Source of the DNA: Deinococcus marmoris | GTDB taxonomy: Bacteria > Deinococcota > Deinococci > Deinococcales > Deinococcaceae | NCBI RefSeq assembly: GCF_001949125.1 | Contig: NZ_MSTI01000057.1 | Coordinates: forward strand, 1-64,000 | Direction of reading: 5' to 3' | Length of the DNA stretch: 64,000 nt | Shown: positions 32,263 through 47,515 of the stretch, in pieces | How positions within the stretch are numbered: position 1 is the stretch's first letter | Layout: each line of letters begins with the position of its first letter | Program-made: the position numbers and the translations under genes | The notes under the pieces: generated by a model | Databases searched by the model: none | What the model was told of the DNA's origin: nothing | Seen by the model: the letters and a program-made list of their open reading frames with translations, nothing else

Positions 32263-32790
32263 ATGAGTGACGAGCGCAGAACAGACGCACCGAACCCCAA
32301 CGTGATCGGCCCCGAAACCGACGGGCAAACGGGCGCAGTGACAGGCTTTAGCACGCCGGACCCCAAGGACCACCACACGGTTGTGTATACCACCACGCCC
32401 GGAGATGACCGGGTGGGCAGCGCGGACCACGGCGAGAATGCGCCGCCAGAGATGGAGTCCGCGCATGAGATCACCGGCAAATATGACCACCTGGCCACGC
32501 GGGACGTGGAAGCGATGGAACATGACCCGGAAGCACCCGAGTTCGCCGGGGCGCAGACGGTGGCGGGCCTGGGCGGTGACGCACTGGGCGAGGTGATCCC
32601 CACCGGGGGTCTGGGCATCAATCCGGCAGCGGTGCTGGACCGTGGCCCCGTGGTGGGCCGCGCCGATCAGAACCCCGGCTACACGCCCCCCAGCGAGAAG
32701 ACCGTGCCGCACGTCCGCGAGCAGCCTGGCGATCTGCTGCCCGGCCAATCCGAGGAGCTGGAAGACGAGATCAGCGGCAACACGCGCTGA
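32263..32790 (+). CDS. Hydrophilic low-complexity protein
   Basis: A 175-residue protein rich in Asp, Glu, Gly, Pro and Thr, with no signal peptide or clear domain. A TPGDDRVGSADHGENAPPE region and a Gly-rich centre (VAGLGGDALGEVIPTGGLG) suggest a mostly disordered chain. A CACACT box 5 nt before the ATG may be its -10 element. The third small hydrophilic protein of the window. The function is unknown. Confidence 0.65.
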   Translation: MSDERRTDAPNPNVIGPETDGQTGAVTGFSTPDPKDHHTVVYTTTPGDDRVGSADHGENAPPEMESAHEITGKYDHLATRDVEAMEHDPEAPEFAGAQTVAGLGGDALGEVIPTGGLGINPAAVLDRGPVVGRADQNPGYTPPSEKTVPHVREQPGDLLPGQSEELEDEISGNTR

Positions 32791-32809
32791 ACCGTAACTT
32801 CATTTGAAG

Positions 32810-32841
32810 AGGCCGCACGGAGCTGATCCGGCGGCCTTTTA
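32810..32841 (+). terminator. Terminator after the hydrophilic protein gene
   Basis: A 7-bp stem AGGCCGC/GCGGCCT is followed by TTTATG. Confidence 0.65.
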
Positions 32842-32853
32842 TGCTGGCAGTTC

Positions 32854-33180
32854 CTAGAGAGGCGAGACGTACACCACGCCGTCCTCGACTTCAGTTCTGA
32901 ACAGCCTGACGGGCTTTACAGCAGGTAGCGATTTGGCCTTGCCTGTCGCCAGCTCAAATTTTGCACCGTGCTTCTGGCAGGTGATCCGGCCCATCTGAAC
33001 CTCGCCGCCCAGCAACGGGTAATCCTGGTGGGTGCAGTTGTTGCGCAGGGCATAGAATACGCCCTCGTAATTCACCACCAGTACGCTGATGCCGTCCATC
33101 TCCACGGCGGTCTGGTGGCCCTCGGGCATCTCGGCTTCTGGACCCACGCGGACCCGCTCACTGCTCGTTGCTGCGCTCAT
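32854..33180 (-). CDS. Rieske [2Fe-2S] ferredoxin-like protein
   Basis: A 108-residue soluble Rieske domain. The cluster ligands are visible as CTHQDYPL (Cys and His, about residues 48-50) and CQKHGAKF (Cys and His, about 69-72). It resembles NirD or dioxygenase-type Rieske ferredoxins and is likely a small electron carrier. It is the last minus-strand gene of the nitrate region, with narK and nasC upstream, but has its own TAAACT promoter, so a role in nitrate reduction is only a suggestion. Confidence 0.88.
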   Translation of the reverse strand: MSAATSSERVRVGPEAEMPEGHQTAVEMDGISVLVVNYEGVFYALRNNCTHQDYPLLGGEVQMGRITCQKHGAKFELATGKAKSLPAVKPVRLFRTEVEDGVVYVSPL

Positions 33181-33187
33181 TGCTGCA

Positions 33188-33193
33188 AGTTTA
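33188..33193 (-). promoter_or_regulatory. Leaderless -10 box (TAAACT) for the Rieske gene
   Basis: On the minus strand it lies 7 nt before the ATG at 33180. Confidence 0.55.
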
Positions 33194-33351
33194 GAGCAGT
33201 TGGAGCAGTGGACAGGCGAACGCCACCAGAGGACCTGCCATCAGTTCATTCGATGTGTTCTACAGCAGGCCATCGCAGCCTCTTGATCAGCAATCGAAAA
33301 AGGGTCCGGTGGGCTGTTCGTGCCCCCACAGACCCCTCGATTTTTAGACGG

Positions 33352-34605
<1,254 letters not shown>

Positions 34606-34649
34606 GGGCGAACCTCTGGGGGAGTGGGGGCGTGTGGGGGGCGAAAAGA

Positions 34650-34795
34650 AACCCCTCAGTCCTCTTGGCGGCCAGCTCCCCTCAAAAGGGAGCCAGGAGT
34701 GCGCTGCTGGCTGGGCAATTCCGAGACTCTTGCCTCCCTTCTAAGGGGAGGTGCCCCGTAGGGACGGACTCGCAGAGCTGCGAAGCAGAGGGGTT
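34650..34795. repeat. Miniature hairpin-rich intergenic element
   Basis: About 146 bp bounded by inverted AACCCCTC/GAGGGGTT. Inside are GCTCCC-N8-GGGAGC, a CCTCCC/GGGGAGG hairpin and TCGCAG-AG-CTGCGA. It has no coding potential. It lies between nasC and narK, so it may affect transcript processing. Confidence 0.7.
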
Positions 34796-34856
34796 AAACG
34801 GGCATGGCATCCCAGAACCACGAAATCTCCAATAGAGCGCCGTCAAATCTTCAAAC

Positions 34857-36980
<2,124 letters not shown>

Positions 36981-36987
36981 GCGGTTG

Positions 36988-37016
36988 AGCCTGCGGGAGA
37001 GCTTGCAATCTGTCAA
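36988..37016 (-). promoter_or_regulatory. Leaderless promoter of the nitrate reductase gene
   Basis: On the minus strand a -35 TTGACA (37011-37016), 17 bp, a -10 CAGGCT (36988-36993) and 7 nt lead to the ATG at 36980. Confidence 0.65.
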
Positions 37017-37033
37017 GATCAAATTTGATCAAA
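37017..37033. promoter_or_regulatory. Candidate operator in the nasC-nirB control region
   Basis: GATCAAATTTGATC (37017-37030) is a perfect palindrome directly abutting the nasC -35 box. An overlapping palindrome TTTGATCAAA spans 37024-37033. It is well placed for an activator or repressor; the regulator is unknown. Confidence 0.55.
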
Positions 37034-37098
37034 CGGATAAAAAGCTGGATCATTTAGCACAAGATATCTAGAAACTCTGCATTCTGCTCAAAAGTCTC

Positions 37099-37127
37099 TT
37101 GACAAACTGCCTAGAATCGGTCCCAAT
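37099..37127 (+). promoter_or_regulatory. Candidate nirB promoter
   Basis: TTGACA at 37099-37104 is followed after 17 bp by CCCAAT, a weak -10. The leader to the nirB ATG at 37202 would be about 70 nt. Confidence 0.4.
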
Positions 37128-37201
37128 AGGGAGCAGGTCTGGTCCCACGCCAGCCCGACTCCCCCGCCTCCAACCGTGGAGGACGCTTCAGGAGCCTTGC
37201 T

Positions 37202-39808
<2,607 letters not shown>

Positions 39809-39876
39809 CGAACAGCCTTCAGACCCCCAGCCCCTTCAGCCTTTTTAACGCTTAGACCACTCCAAAGGAGTTCCCC

Positions 39877-40254
39877 ATGACCCTCAACCTCAACACCCAT
39901 TCCACCCCTCCCCTTCCCTCCTGGCAGCGCATTTGCGGACTGGCGGACATTCTGCCGGGCCTGGGCGTCTGCGCGCTGGTGGACGGGCGGCAGATCGCCG
40001 TGTTTCATGTGGCTGGGCAGGTCTACGCCCTGGGCAACCGCGATCCCTTCACCGGGGCGGACGTGATCTCGCGCGGGCTGACCGGCAGTTACCGCAGCGG
40101 AGAGGCAGAGGAACGGCCCAAGGTGGCCTCGCCCTTGCTGAAACACGCCTTTGATCTGGAGACAGGGCAGGCGCTGGACCACGCGGACATGACCTTGCCC
40201 ACCTACCCTGCGCGGGTTGAGGGAGGTGAGGTATGGATTGGTTTGGTGGACTGA
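39877..40254 (+). CDS. nirD: Nitrite reductase small subunit (NirD)
   Basis: A 125-residue Rieske-fold subunit that partners NirB. The family layout is present (ICGLADILPGLGVCALVDGRQIAVFHV, then ALGNRDPFTGADVISRG). As in other NirD proteins the [2Fe-2S] Cys/His ligands are missing (GNRDPF), so it is structural. AAAGGAG precedes the ATG by 6 nt. Its last 22 bases overlap the start of the hemD-like gene. Confidence 0.93.
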   Translation: MTLNLNTHSTPPLPSWQRICGLADILPGLGVCALVDGRQIAVFHVAGQVYALGNRDPFTGADVISRGLTGSYRSGEAEERPKVASPLLKHAFDLETGQALDHADMTLPTYPARVEGGEVWIGLVD

Positions 40255-41069
40255 AGGTGCTGAGTCTGGAATCGCGCCGCGCCGAGGAAATGGCGACGTT
40301 GATCGGCAAATACGGCGGCGTGCCCGTGGTGGCCCCCAGCATGCGCGAGCAGAAGCTGGACCTGACCCGCGCGCTGGACGCCTTTGAGCGTGCTTTGGCC
40401 GCCGGGGACATCCACGCGCTGGCCTGCATGACCGGCGTGGGCACCCGAATGTTCCTGCGCGAGCTGGCCGCCCGTGACCCGCGCCATCTGGACACCCTGC
40501 GCGGTATTCAACTAGTGGCACGCGGCAACAAGCCCATGCAGGCGCTCAAGGAATTCGGTCTGGTGGGCGTGAATGTCGCCAAACCCCACACCTGGCATGA
40601 GGTTCAGGCCCACCTGCTGACCACGCTGGAGGCCGGACAGCACGCGGTTCTGCTGGAATACGGCGAGGCCATGCCCGCCCCGATGCTGCGCGAACTGTCT
40701 TTTGCAGGCCTGCGCGTGACCAGCCTGCCGGTGTACCGCTGCGCCTTTCCACTGGACACTGGCCCGCTGGACCGGGCGGTGCGCGACTGCGTGCTGGGCG
40801 GCCCGGACGTGCTGCTGCTGTCCAGCGGCACCCAGGCCCTGCACTTCCTGAAATACGCCGAGGGGCTGGGGCTGCTGGCCCACGCCCGCGAGGCGCTGAA
40901 CCGTCTGGTGATTGTCAGCATCGGCCCGGCGTGCAGCGAGGCCGCCGCCGATCTGGGGCTGCGGATTGACCTGGAAGCCAACCCCCACAAGATGGGCATT
41001 CTGGTGCGACTGGCCGCCGAACACGCGCCGGGCATTATTGAGAAGCGGCGGCTTTTGCGGGCAGGTTAG
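40233..41069 (+). CDS. hemD: Uroporphyrinogen-III synthase family protein
   Basis: A 278-residue HemD-fold protein, which closes hydroxymethylbilane to uroporphyrinogen III. The double-domain signature is visible: LKVLSLESRRAEEM, ACMTGVGTRMFLREL, and TLRGIQLVARGNKPMQALKEF. Its SD (GGGAGG) lies inside nirD and the genes overlap by 22 bp, so it belongs to the nirBD operon. NirB needs siroheme made from uroporphyrinogen III, which explains the linkage. No SUMT (CobA/NasF) is seen nearby. It may be a second, pathway-specific HemD. Confidence 0.88.
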   Translation: MDWFGGLKVLSLESRRAEEMATLIGKYGGVPVVAPSMREQKLDLTRALDAFERALAAGDIHALACMTGVGTRMFLRELAARDPRHLDTLRGIQLVARGNKPMQALKEFGLVGVNVAKPHTWHEVQAHLLTTLEAGQHAVLLEYGEAMPAPMLRELSFAGLRVTSLPVYRCAFPLDTGPLDRAVRDCVLGGPDVLLLSSGTQALHFLKYAEGLGLLAHAREALNRLVIVSIGPACSEAAADLGLRIDLEANPHKMGILVRLAAEHAPGIIEKRRLLRAG

Positions 41070-41081
41070 GGAACGCCACTC

Positions 41082-41145
41082 CCCACCCCCAACCCCTCAA
41101 CACAGCAGGCGGATGCCGTGCCAGGGGCGGGGGATGGGGATTTTT

Positions 41146-41147
<2 letters not shown>
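41082..41147 (+). terminator. Rho-independent terminator of the nirB operon
   Basis: A G/C-rich stem (CCCCACCCCC paired with GGGGCGGGGG, imperfect) is followed by seven T at 41141-41147. The U-run overlaps the convergent DUF72 stop codon. Confidence 0.75.
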
Positions 41148-41973
<826 letters not shown>

Positions 41974-41979
41974 AGCTTC

Positions 41980-41985
41980 AGGGTA
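41980..41985 (-). promoter_or_regulatory. Leaderless -10 box (TACCCT) for the DUF72 gene
   Basis: On the minus strand it lies 6 nt before the ATG at 41973. Confidence 0.5.
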
Positions 41986-42097
41986 AAGCGTGGCCCAGAC
42001 CGGAGAGGCGGGGATGAAGGCGGGTTCAAGGCGGAAAGCAGAAGAAGAGGCGCGGAACACCGTCCACGCCTCCCATTCCAGCAAATCCGTCAGCGCG

Positions 42098-42535
42098 TCA
42101 GTACAGGCGCGGATGCCGGTTCAGGTTGGTCCAGAACGCCTGGATGGTGTGCATGGCCTCGCTGAACTGGGCGAAATCCAGCGGCTTGATCACGTAGGCG
42201 CTCGCGCCGTGCGCGTAGGCGTCGCGGATATCGCGGTCCTCGCCGCTGGTGGTCAGCATCACCACCGGGATATCGCGCAGGTCTCCATCGGCGCGCACGG
42301 CGTCCAGCACCGCCAGACCGTCCATCTGCGGCATCTTGAGGTCCAGCAGGATCAGGTCCGGCAGGGGCCGCCCGCACTTGACCGCGCAGCGCAGCAGCTT
42401 CAGCGCTTCCTGACCGCCCCCGGCCACCACGACCTCGGGGTGGGACTCGCCCACCTTCTCACCGCCAATGGCGGACAGGGCCAGTTCCAGATCATTGGGG
42501 TTGTCGTCTACGAGCAGGATTCGGTGGGTGATCAC
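42098..42535 (-). CDS. Single-domain response regulator (Rcp1/CheY-like)
   Basis: A 145-residue receiver domain with no output domain. Phosphorylation site features are DDNPND (acidic pair, residues 10-11), LLDLKMPQMDG with the phospho-Asp about residue 63, T (LTTSGE) and K (VIKPLDF). The long loop between alpha 2 and beta 3 is typical of Rcp1-type regulators paired with bacteriophytochromes. No histidine kinase is adjacent. Confidence 0.92.
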   Translation of the reverse strand: MITHRILLVDDNPNDLELALSAIGGEKVGESHPEVVVAGGGQEALKLLRCAVKCGRPLPDLILLDLKMPQMDGLAVLDAVRADGDLRDIPVVMLTTSGEDRDIRDAYAHGASAYVIKPLDFAQFSEAMHTIQAFWTNLNRHPRLY

Positions 42536-42919
42536 GGCATTCTCCAGTCAGGCATGGCCGGAAGACCGCCCTATTCAAAAAGAGGTCGATCAGAGGTGAC
42601 TGGCTTGGCCTGGGGAAGCCACCAGATGACCCGAGCTTAGCATAGAGAATGAAGAGAACTTAAAGATTGGGTGGCATTGTGAGATAGTGCGCAGTAGACA
42701 AATACTGTGTGCAGAAGGACACAATCTGGGTTTTTTAGTAAAGAGATCGACTCTCATCTTTGCGCCAAAAGATGTGTTTTGCAGGCAGTACAGGAGGAGG
42801 TTGATCCCGGACTCCAGAACAGACACAGACGCCCTTCAGCGAGGGCCTGGGCTGCGGCATCGAAATGAAATAGCCCTGCTCCGATCAACGCCCGCACCAT
42901 CCCGCACCCGGCCCTCGCG
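42536..42919. other. Intergenic region between the response regulator and hisF
   Basis: About 385 bp, AT-rich in 42620-42780, between divergent genes. It holds the response regulator promoter (not clear), a T6 run near 42730, and at its right edge the hisF -10 box. An open frame entering hisF from 42687 is not supported as coding. No other feature seen. Confidence 0.5.
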
Positions 42920-42925
42920 TAAACT
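42920..42925 (+). promoter_or_regulatory. Leaderless -10 box (TAAACT) for hisF
   Basis: It lies 7 nt before the ATG at 42933. Confidence 0.6.
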
Positions 42926-42932
42926 CCTGGGC

Positions 42933-43744
<812 letters not shown>

Positions 43745-43748
<4 letters not shown>

Positions 43749-44416
43749 GCGGGGCACCACTGCCGGACCTCTCGGCCCTGAAATTCGGCGCGGACGGCCT
43801 GATCCCGGTGGTCACCCAGGACGCGCGCACCGGCGCGGTGCTGATGCAGGCCTATGCGGACCGGGCCGCGCTGAAACGGACCCTGACCACCCGCGAGGCC
43901 ACCTATTACAGCCGTTCACGCGGCGAACAGTGGATCAAGGGGAAAACCAGCGGGCATACCCAGCGCATTGTGGGCGTCTCCGTGGATTGCGACGGCGACA
44001 GCGTGCTGTACCGCGTGGAGCAGACCGGGGCCGCCTGCCACACCGGGGAATACTCCTGCTTTTACACGCCGCTGCTGGAAGAAGCCACTCCGGCGTCTGG
44101 CCTGGACGGCACGCTGGAACGCGTGTACGCCACCATCACCGAACGCCTCGCCACGCTGCCGGAGGGCAGTTACGTGGCCCGCCTGCACGCCGGGGGTCTG
44201 GACCGGGTCCTGAAGAAGATCAGCGAGGAAAGCGGCGAGGTGCTGCTGGCCGCCAAGAACAATGACCGCGCCGAACTGGCGACCGAGGTGGCCGATCTGC
44301 TGTTCCACACGCTGTTTGCGATGGCCGAGGTGGGGGTCTCGCCAGGGGACGTGGCCGCCGTCTTGCAGATGCGCGAGGGGAAAAGTGGCTTGAAGGGGCC
44401 AAAAGAAGCCGGTTGA
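43745..44416 (+). CDS. hisIE: Bifunctional phosphoribosyl-AMP cyclohydrolase / phosphoribosyl-ATP pyrophosphatase
   Basis: A 223-residue fusion performing two early histidine-pathway steps. The HisI half (about residues 10-115) has [29 protein letters not shown] and Zn/Mg ligands in [22 protein letters not shown]. The HisE half (about 125-220) has [16 protein letters not shown] and [13 protein letters not shown]. It starts at the ATGA overlap with hisF. Confidence 0.96.
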
Positions 44417-44529
44417 CCAAACCACCAACCTTTGATGAGGCGGGCCTAAAGATTGAGCCAAGACTGGGGAGTGATCCACCTGGCCAGATCCTGCTTATGC
44501 CTGTCTGAAGCCCCCGTCCCGACGTTGTG

Positions 44530-44563
44530 CCACATGTTCGTCCAGATCATGTGGGACTTTTTC
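44530..44563 (+). terminator. Possible terminator after hisIE
   Basis: A 7-bp stem CCACATG/CATGTGG with an 11-nt loop is followed by GACTTTTTC. It lies just before the next gene's SD. Confidence 0.5.
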
Positions 44564-44585
44564 TATCCCTTTTGGAGGATTCACC

Positions 44586-45476
44586 ATGAAGAAAATGATT
44601 GCTCTGGCCGCCGTTTCCGCCCTTCTGCTCAGCGCGTGTAGTCAGGGACCGGTCGGCCCGGCGGGTCCTGCTGGCCCGGCAGGACCCGCTGGCCCGTCTG
44701 GCCCCACCGGACCTACCGGACCCGCCGGTTCGGACGCGCCCCTGGGCCGCACCGCATATGGCCTGGACGCTGGCGGCAGGCTGGCCTCCTTCGGGCTGGA
44801 CAACCCCGCCATGAGCTATAAGACCCTGGCCCTGACCGGCCTGGGCGCAGGTCAGACGCTGGTGGACCTGGATTTCTGGAACAAGGACGGCGCGCTGTAC
44901 ACCATGTCCAACACCGGCGCGCTGTACCGCGTCAACACGGCGACTGGCGCACTGACCCTGGACACTCCCAGCACCGTCGGCACCCCCGCCGCCATCGACT
45001 TCAACCCGGCGGCCTTCCGCCTGCGCGTGTTCAACACCACCGACGACAACTTCCGCCTGACGCCCATGACCGGCGTCACGACGGCTGACGGCAAGCTGGC
45101 TTATGTCGCCGGCGACGCCAACGTGGGCAAGAACCCCAATCTGGTAGCGGCGGCCTATACCAACTCGGTAGCCAACGGCGTGGCACCCGTCGGCGGTACC
45201 GTCCTGTACAGCATGGATGCCGACACGGACCAGCTTGTGATGCACAGCGGCCCCGCAGCATTCAGCGAGCTGAACACCGTCGGCAAGCTGGGCTTCGACG
45301 CCGTGGCCGGAGCCACCGGTTTCGACATTGCCGGAGGCACCGAGGCCTACGCCACGGTGAATGTCGGCAACACGGTCACGCTGTACACCGTCAACCTGAC
45401 CAGCGGCGCGGCCAACGTCAAGACCACCTTTCCCGGCAGCATCAAGAATCTGGCCGTGACCCTGCCCACCAATTAA
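44586..45476 (+). CDS. Lipoprotein with collagen-like N-terminus and DUF4394 beta-propeller-like domain
   Basis: A 296-residue lipoprotein. The signal ends in the lipobox LLSAC (Cys about residue 18). A collagen-like run of Gly-Pro-x triplets (about residues 21-48, GPVGPAGPAGPAGPAG) follows directly. The rest matches DUF4394: AYGLDAGGRLASFGLDNP, LVDLDFWNKDGALYTMSNTGALYRVN, then repeated beta blades to the end. The function is unknown; a surface location is likely. GGAGG lies 8 nt before the ATG. The triplet type is shared with the SLH-barrel protein at 13970-15214. Confidence 0.88.
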   Translation: MKKMIALAAVSALLLSACSQGPVGPAGPAGPAGPAGPSGPTGPTGPAGSDAPLGRTAYGLDAGGRLASFGLDNPAMSYKTLALTGLGAGQTLVDLDFWNKDGALYTMSNTGALYRVNTATGALTLDTPSTVGTPAAIDFNPAAFRLRVFNTTDDNFRLTPMTGVTTADGKLAYVAGDANVGKNPNLVAAAYTNSVANGVAPVGGTVLYSMDADTDQLVMHSGPAAFSELNTVGKLGFDAVAGATGFDIAGGTEAYATVNVGNTVTLYTVNLTSGAANVKTTFPGSIKNLAVTLPTN

Positions 45477-45480
45477 GATG

Positions 45481-45615
45481 GACTCCGATTAGAAGGTGTT
45501 GAAAACACCTGAAAATCCGAGCGGAGCGAGCAGGAGACAAACGGGTTCCGGGCGTGGAGTGGAGGGATCGGCGCTGTTCCGATTCCTGCACGAAACAAAC
45601 GGAATCCATATAAGC
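45481..45615 (+). repeat. Dispersed intergenic repeat, copy C
   Basis: It matches copies A and B along its full length. It keeps AGGTGTT-GAA-AACACCT and the ATCGG-N7-CCGAT hairpin, the latter with changes that preserve pairing through a G-U. It starts 5 bp after the DUF4394 gene's stop codon. Confidence 0.9.
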
Positions 45616-45651
45616 TCCCAACTGGGCGGGCGCGCTGAACTGAACGTGAAC

Positions 45652-45690
45652 ACAGGACAGGTCATGGCTGAAAAGCGTGGCCTGTCCTGC
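45652..45690 (+). terminator. Possible terminator
   Basis: CAGGACAGG and CCTGTCCTG pair around a 19-nt loop, followed by CTTTGCGTTT. It may end the DUF4394 transcript beyond repeat copy C. Confidence 0.4.
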
Positions 45691-45713
45691 TTTGCGTTTG
45701 TGCTGCCGCCCGC

Positions 45714-45756
45714 GCCATGAAAAGGCCACGCCGTGAAAAGACTGCGCCATGAAAAG
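45714..45756. repeat. Three-copy 16-bp tandem repeat
   Basis: GCCATGAAAAG, GCCGTGAAAAG and GCCATGAAAAG recur at exact 16-bp intervals (45714, 45730, 45746). Non-coding. Confidence 0.85.
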
Positions 45757-45900
45757 AAGATGAAGCCCTGACATGATCCAAAGCCGACGCCGCTGCATAT
45801 GGCTGTTCAGGAGCGCGTGTCCACCTGGGGAGGCATGCGTTCCCCTTTTTTTTGCTCCGGTCCATCACGGCCTTAAAATAAGTCCATCTTGTCTCCACTG

Positions 45901-46437
45901 ATGCCTACCGACAAAGCCGAGTGGCGCACCTGGGCGCGTGAGGAGCGGCAGGCACTCCCCGATCATTCGGCAGCGGTCACCGCCCACCTCGGTGCATTTC
46001 TGCGGCAGATGGGCGCGCGGCGGGTGCTGGCCTACCGCGCCCTGCCCGGTGAAATAGACGTGTCCGCACTGGCCCAGGGGTTCGAGCTGCTGGCCCCACG
46101 CGCCCGCTTTAAGCCCACGCCGCGCCTGACGCTGCACCCCTGGGACACCGCCACCGAGATGAGCCGCTTCGGGGCCTTGCAGCCGCCCGCCGACGCTCCC
46201 GAAGTCCCGCTGAGCAAGGTGGACGCGATTTTGCTCCCTGGCCTCGCCTTCGACGTGCAGGGTGTCCGGCTGGGCTACGGCGGCGGCTTCTATGACCGTC
46301 TGCTCCCTGGGTTTGGCGGCCTGACCGTGGGTGTTATTCAAAGTGAGCTGGTTGTTCCCCGGTTGCCCGCCGATCTCCACGACTGCCCGGTGGAGTGGCT
46401 GGCGACAGAGGATGGAATGAAGCGCACGCAGCGCTAG
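45901..46437 (+). CDS. 5-formyltetrahydrofolate cyclo-ligase
   Basis: A 178-residue MTHFS enzyme that makes 5,10-methenyl-THF. The ATP-binding signature [15 protein letters not shown] (about residues 117-131) and the N-terminal [11 protein letters not shown] are characteristic, along with [12 protein letters not shown] at 45889 would add four residues; the ATG at 45901 is preferred, with moderate confidence. It converges on a GNAT gene, 7 bp between stop codons. Confidence 0.9.
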   Translation: MPTDKAEWRTWAREERQALPDHSAAVTAHLGAFLRQMGARRVLAYRALPGEIDVSALAQGFELLAPRARFKPTPRLTLHPWDTATEMSRFGALQPPADAPEVPLSKVDAILLPGLAFDVQGVRLGYGGGFYDRLLPGFGGLTVGVIQSELVVPRLPADLHDCPVEWLATEDGMKRTQR

Positions 46438-46444
46438 CCCCCTT

Positions 46445-46933
46445 TCACGAACCGCGCTGCGGGTGAGGCAGCCGCTCAGACGGATTCCCGAAATCGATCT
46501 CGAAGAAGAGGAAGCCCTCCTGCCCGGCGTCGTCGGGGCGGTAGCCCATGCGGACGTAGGCGGGGCCAGCCTCATGGGTGTTGGCGTACCAGAAGACATA
46601 GCGCAGAGGCCGCGCCCGCGCCCAGTCCTCCACCGCGCGCATCAATAGCCGGGCCACGCCGCGCTGCCGCCACACCGGAGCGGTGTAGAGGTCTTCCAGT
46701 TTGGCCGTGCGATGTGAGTTGCCTGGACGCAGGGAGATGCCGTAATCGTGGAGCGCCGCGTAACCAGTCAGCTCTCCTCCGTCCGCCCCGGCCACCAGCA
46801 GGGGCCGCAGCAGATCGCCGCAGAACGAGGGAAAACGGGCTTCCAGCGCCGCCTCATCGTCCACGAAGCCCATATCCAGCAGCATGGGTTTCAGGGCCGG
46901 GAAATCGGCGGGGACGGCGGGGCGCACATGCAT
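46445..46933 (-). CDS. GNAT-family N-acetyltransferase
   Basis: A 162-residue acetyltransferase. The CoA-binding segment appears as LYTAPVWRQRGVARLLMRAVEDWA, in about residues 80-103. It begins MHVRPAVPADFPAL, the usual GNAT start, so 46933 is preferred over an ATG 14 codons upstream. A CAAACT box lies 6 nt upstream. The substrate is unknown. Confidence 0.85.
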   Translation of the reverse strand: MHVRPAVPADFPALKPMLLDMGFVDDEAALEARFPSFCGDLLRPLLVAGADGGELTGYAALHDYGISLRPGNSHRTAKLEDLYTAPVWRQRGVARLLMRAVEDWARARPLRYVFWYANTHEAGPAYVRMGYRPDDAGQEGFLFFEIDFGNPSERLPHPQRGS

Positions 46934-46939
46934 GGCCGT

Positions 46940-46945
46940 AGTTTG
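46940..46945 (-). promoter_or_regulatory. Leaderless -10-like box (CAAACT)
   Basis: On the minus strand it lies 6 nt before the ATG at 46933; one mismatch to TANNNT. Confidence 0.4.
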
Positions 46946-47017
46946 CCGCGCAGGGTCTTGAGCCACGTCAGTCAACTGGCTTACTGGAAAGGACGGGCTT
47001 GTTACAGAGTGGGGCGC

Positions 47018-47410
47018 TCAGCGAAGGCGGCTGGGCTGGCACCCACTGCTGTTGCATTCGCGCAGGCGGTCATTCAGGAAATTCAGGCGCTCGGTGGTGG
47101 TATCCACGGCACAGCCGGTATACACCACGTCGCCCCGGCTGGCGTCGTACTCCACGCAGTCACGGTCTCGACGGACCAGCCATGCCCGCTGGGTTTCGCG
47201 CAGCCGTCCCTGCGCCGCCGGGGCCAGTTTCTTCAGCAACAGCGTGTAGGCCACGTTCAGATCGGCGTCGGCCCGCGTCAGCACCTTCATCTGACAGTAG
47301 ACCTGATCGAAGGAGCCATTCGGGCGGTCACAGTTGTTCTGAGCGCCCGCCTGGGATGTCAGGGCCAGCGCAGTGCCGAGAAAGAGCGCGACTTTCAGGA
47401 TGGGTTGCAT
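47018..47410 (-). CDS. Secreted DUF1311 / LprI-like protein
   Basis: A 130-residue exported protein with a signal peptide (cleavage near AGAQ). DUF1311 features follow: DQVYCQMKVLTRADADLNVAYTLLLKKL, then LRETQRAWLVRRDRDCVEYDA and paired Cys residues. LprI of Mycobacterium inhibits lysozyme, but most DUF1311 proteins are uncharacterised. The ATG at 47410 has GGAGG 6 nt upstream. A longer frame (33 codons) crosses the divergent promoter. Confidence 0.88.
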   Translation of the reverse strand: MQPILKVALFLGTALALTSQAGAQNNCDRPNGSFDQVYCQMKVLTRADADLNVAYTLLLKKLAPAAQGRLRETQRAWLVRRDRDCVEYDASRGDVVYTGCAVDTTTERLNFLNDRLRECNSSGCQPSRLR

Positions 47411-47503
47411 GGGAACCTCCGGCCCAAGCGTACCGCAACCCACCTCTTGACACTTTGACGCCACACCGTAACGCCGCGCCCGCCCACGCGCATCCGCCAT
47501 CTG

Positions 47504-47509
47504 TAGCAT
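47504..47509 (+). promoter_or_regulatory. Leaderless -10 box (TAGCAT)
   Basis: It lies 6 nt before the ATG at 47516. Confidence 0.55.
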
Positions 47510-47515
47510 ACGGGC

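Noticed and set aside
44653..44730. Possible DNA-level tandem repeat (CCGGCAGGACC) in the collagen-like gene
   Set aside because: It follows from the Gly-Pro-Ala triplets and is reported as part of the protein rather than as a separate element.
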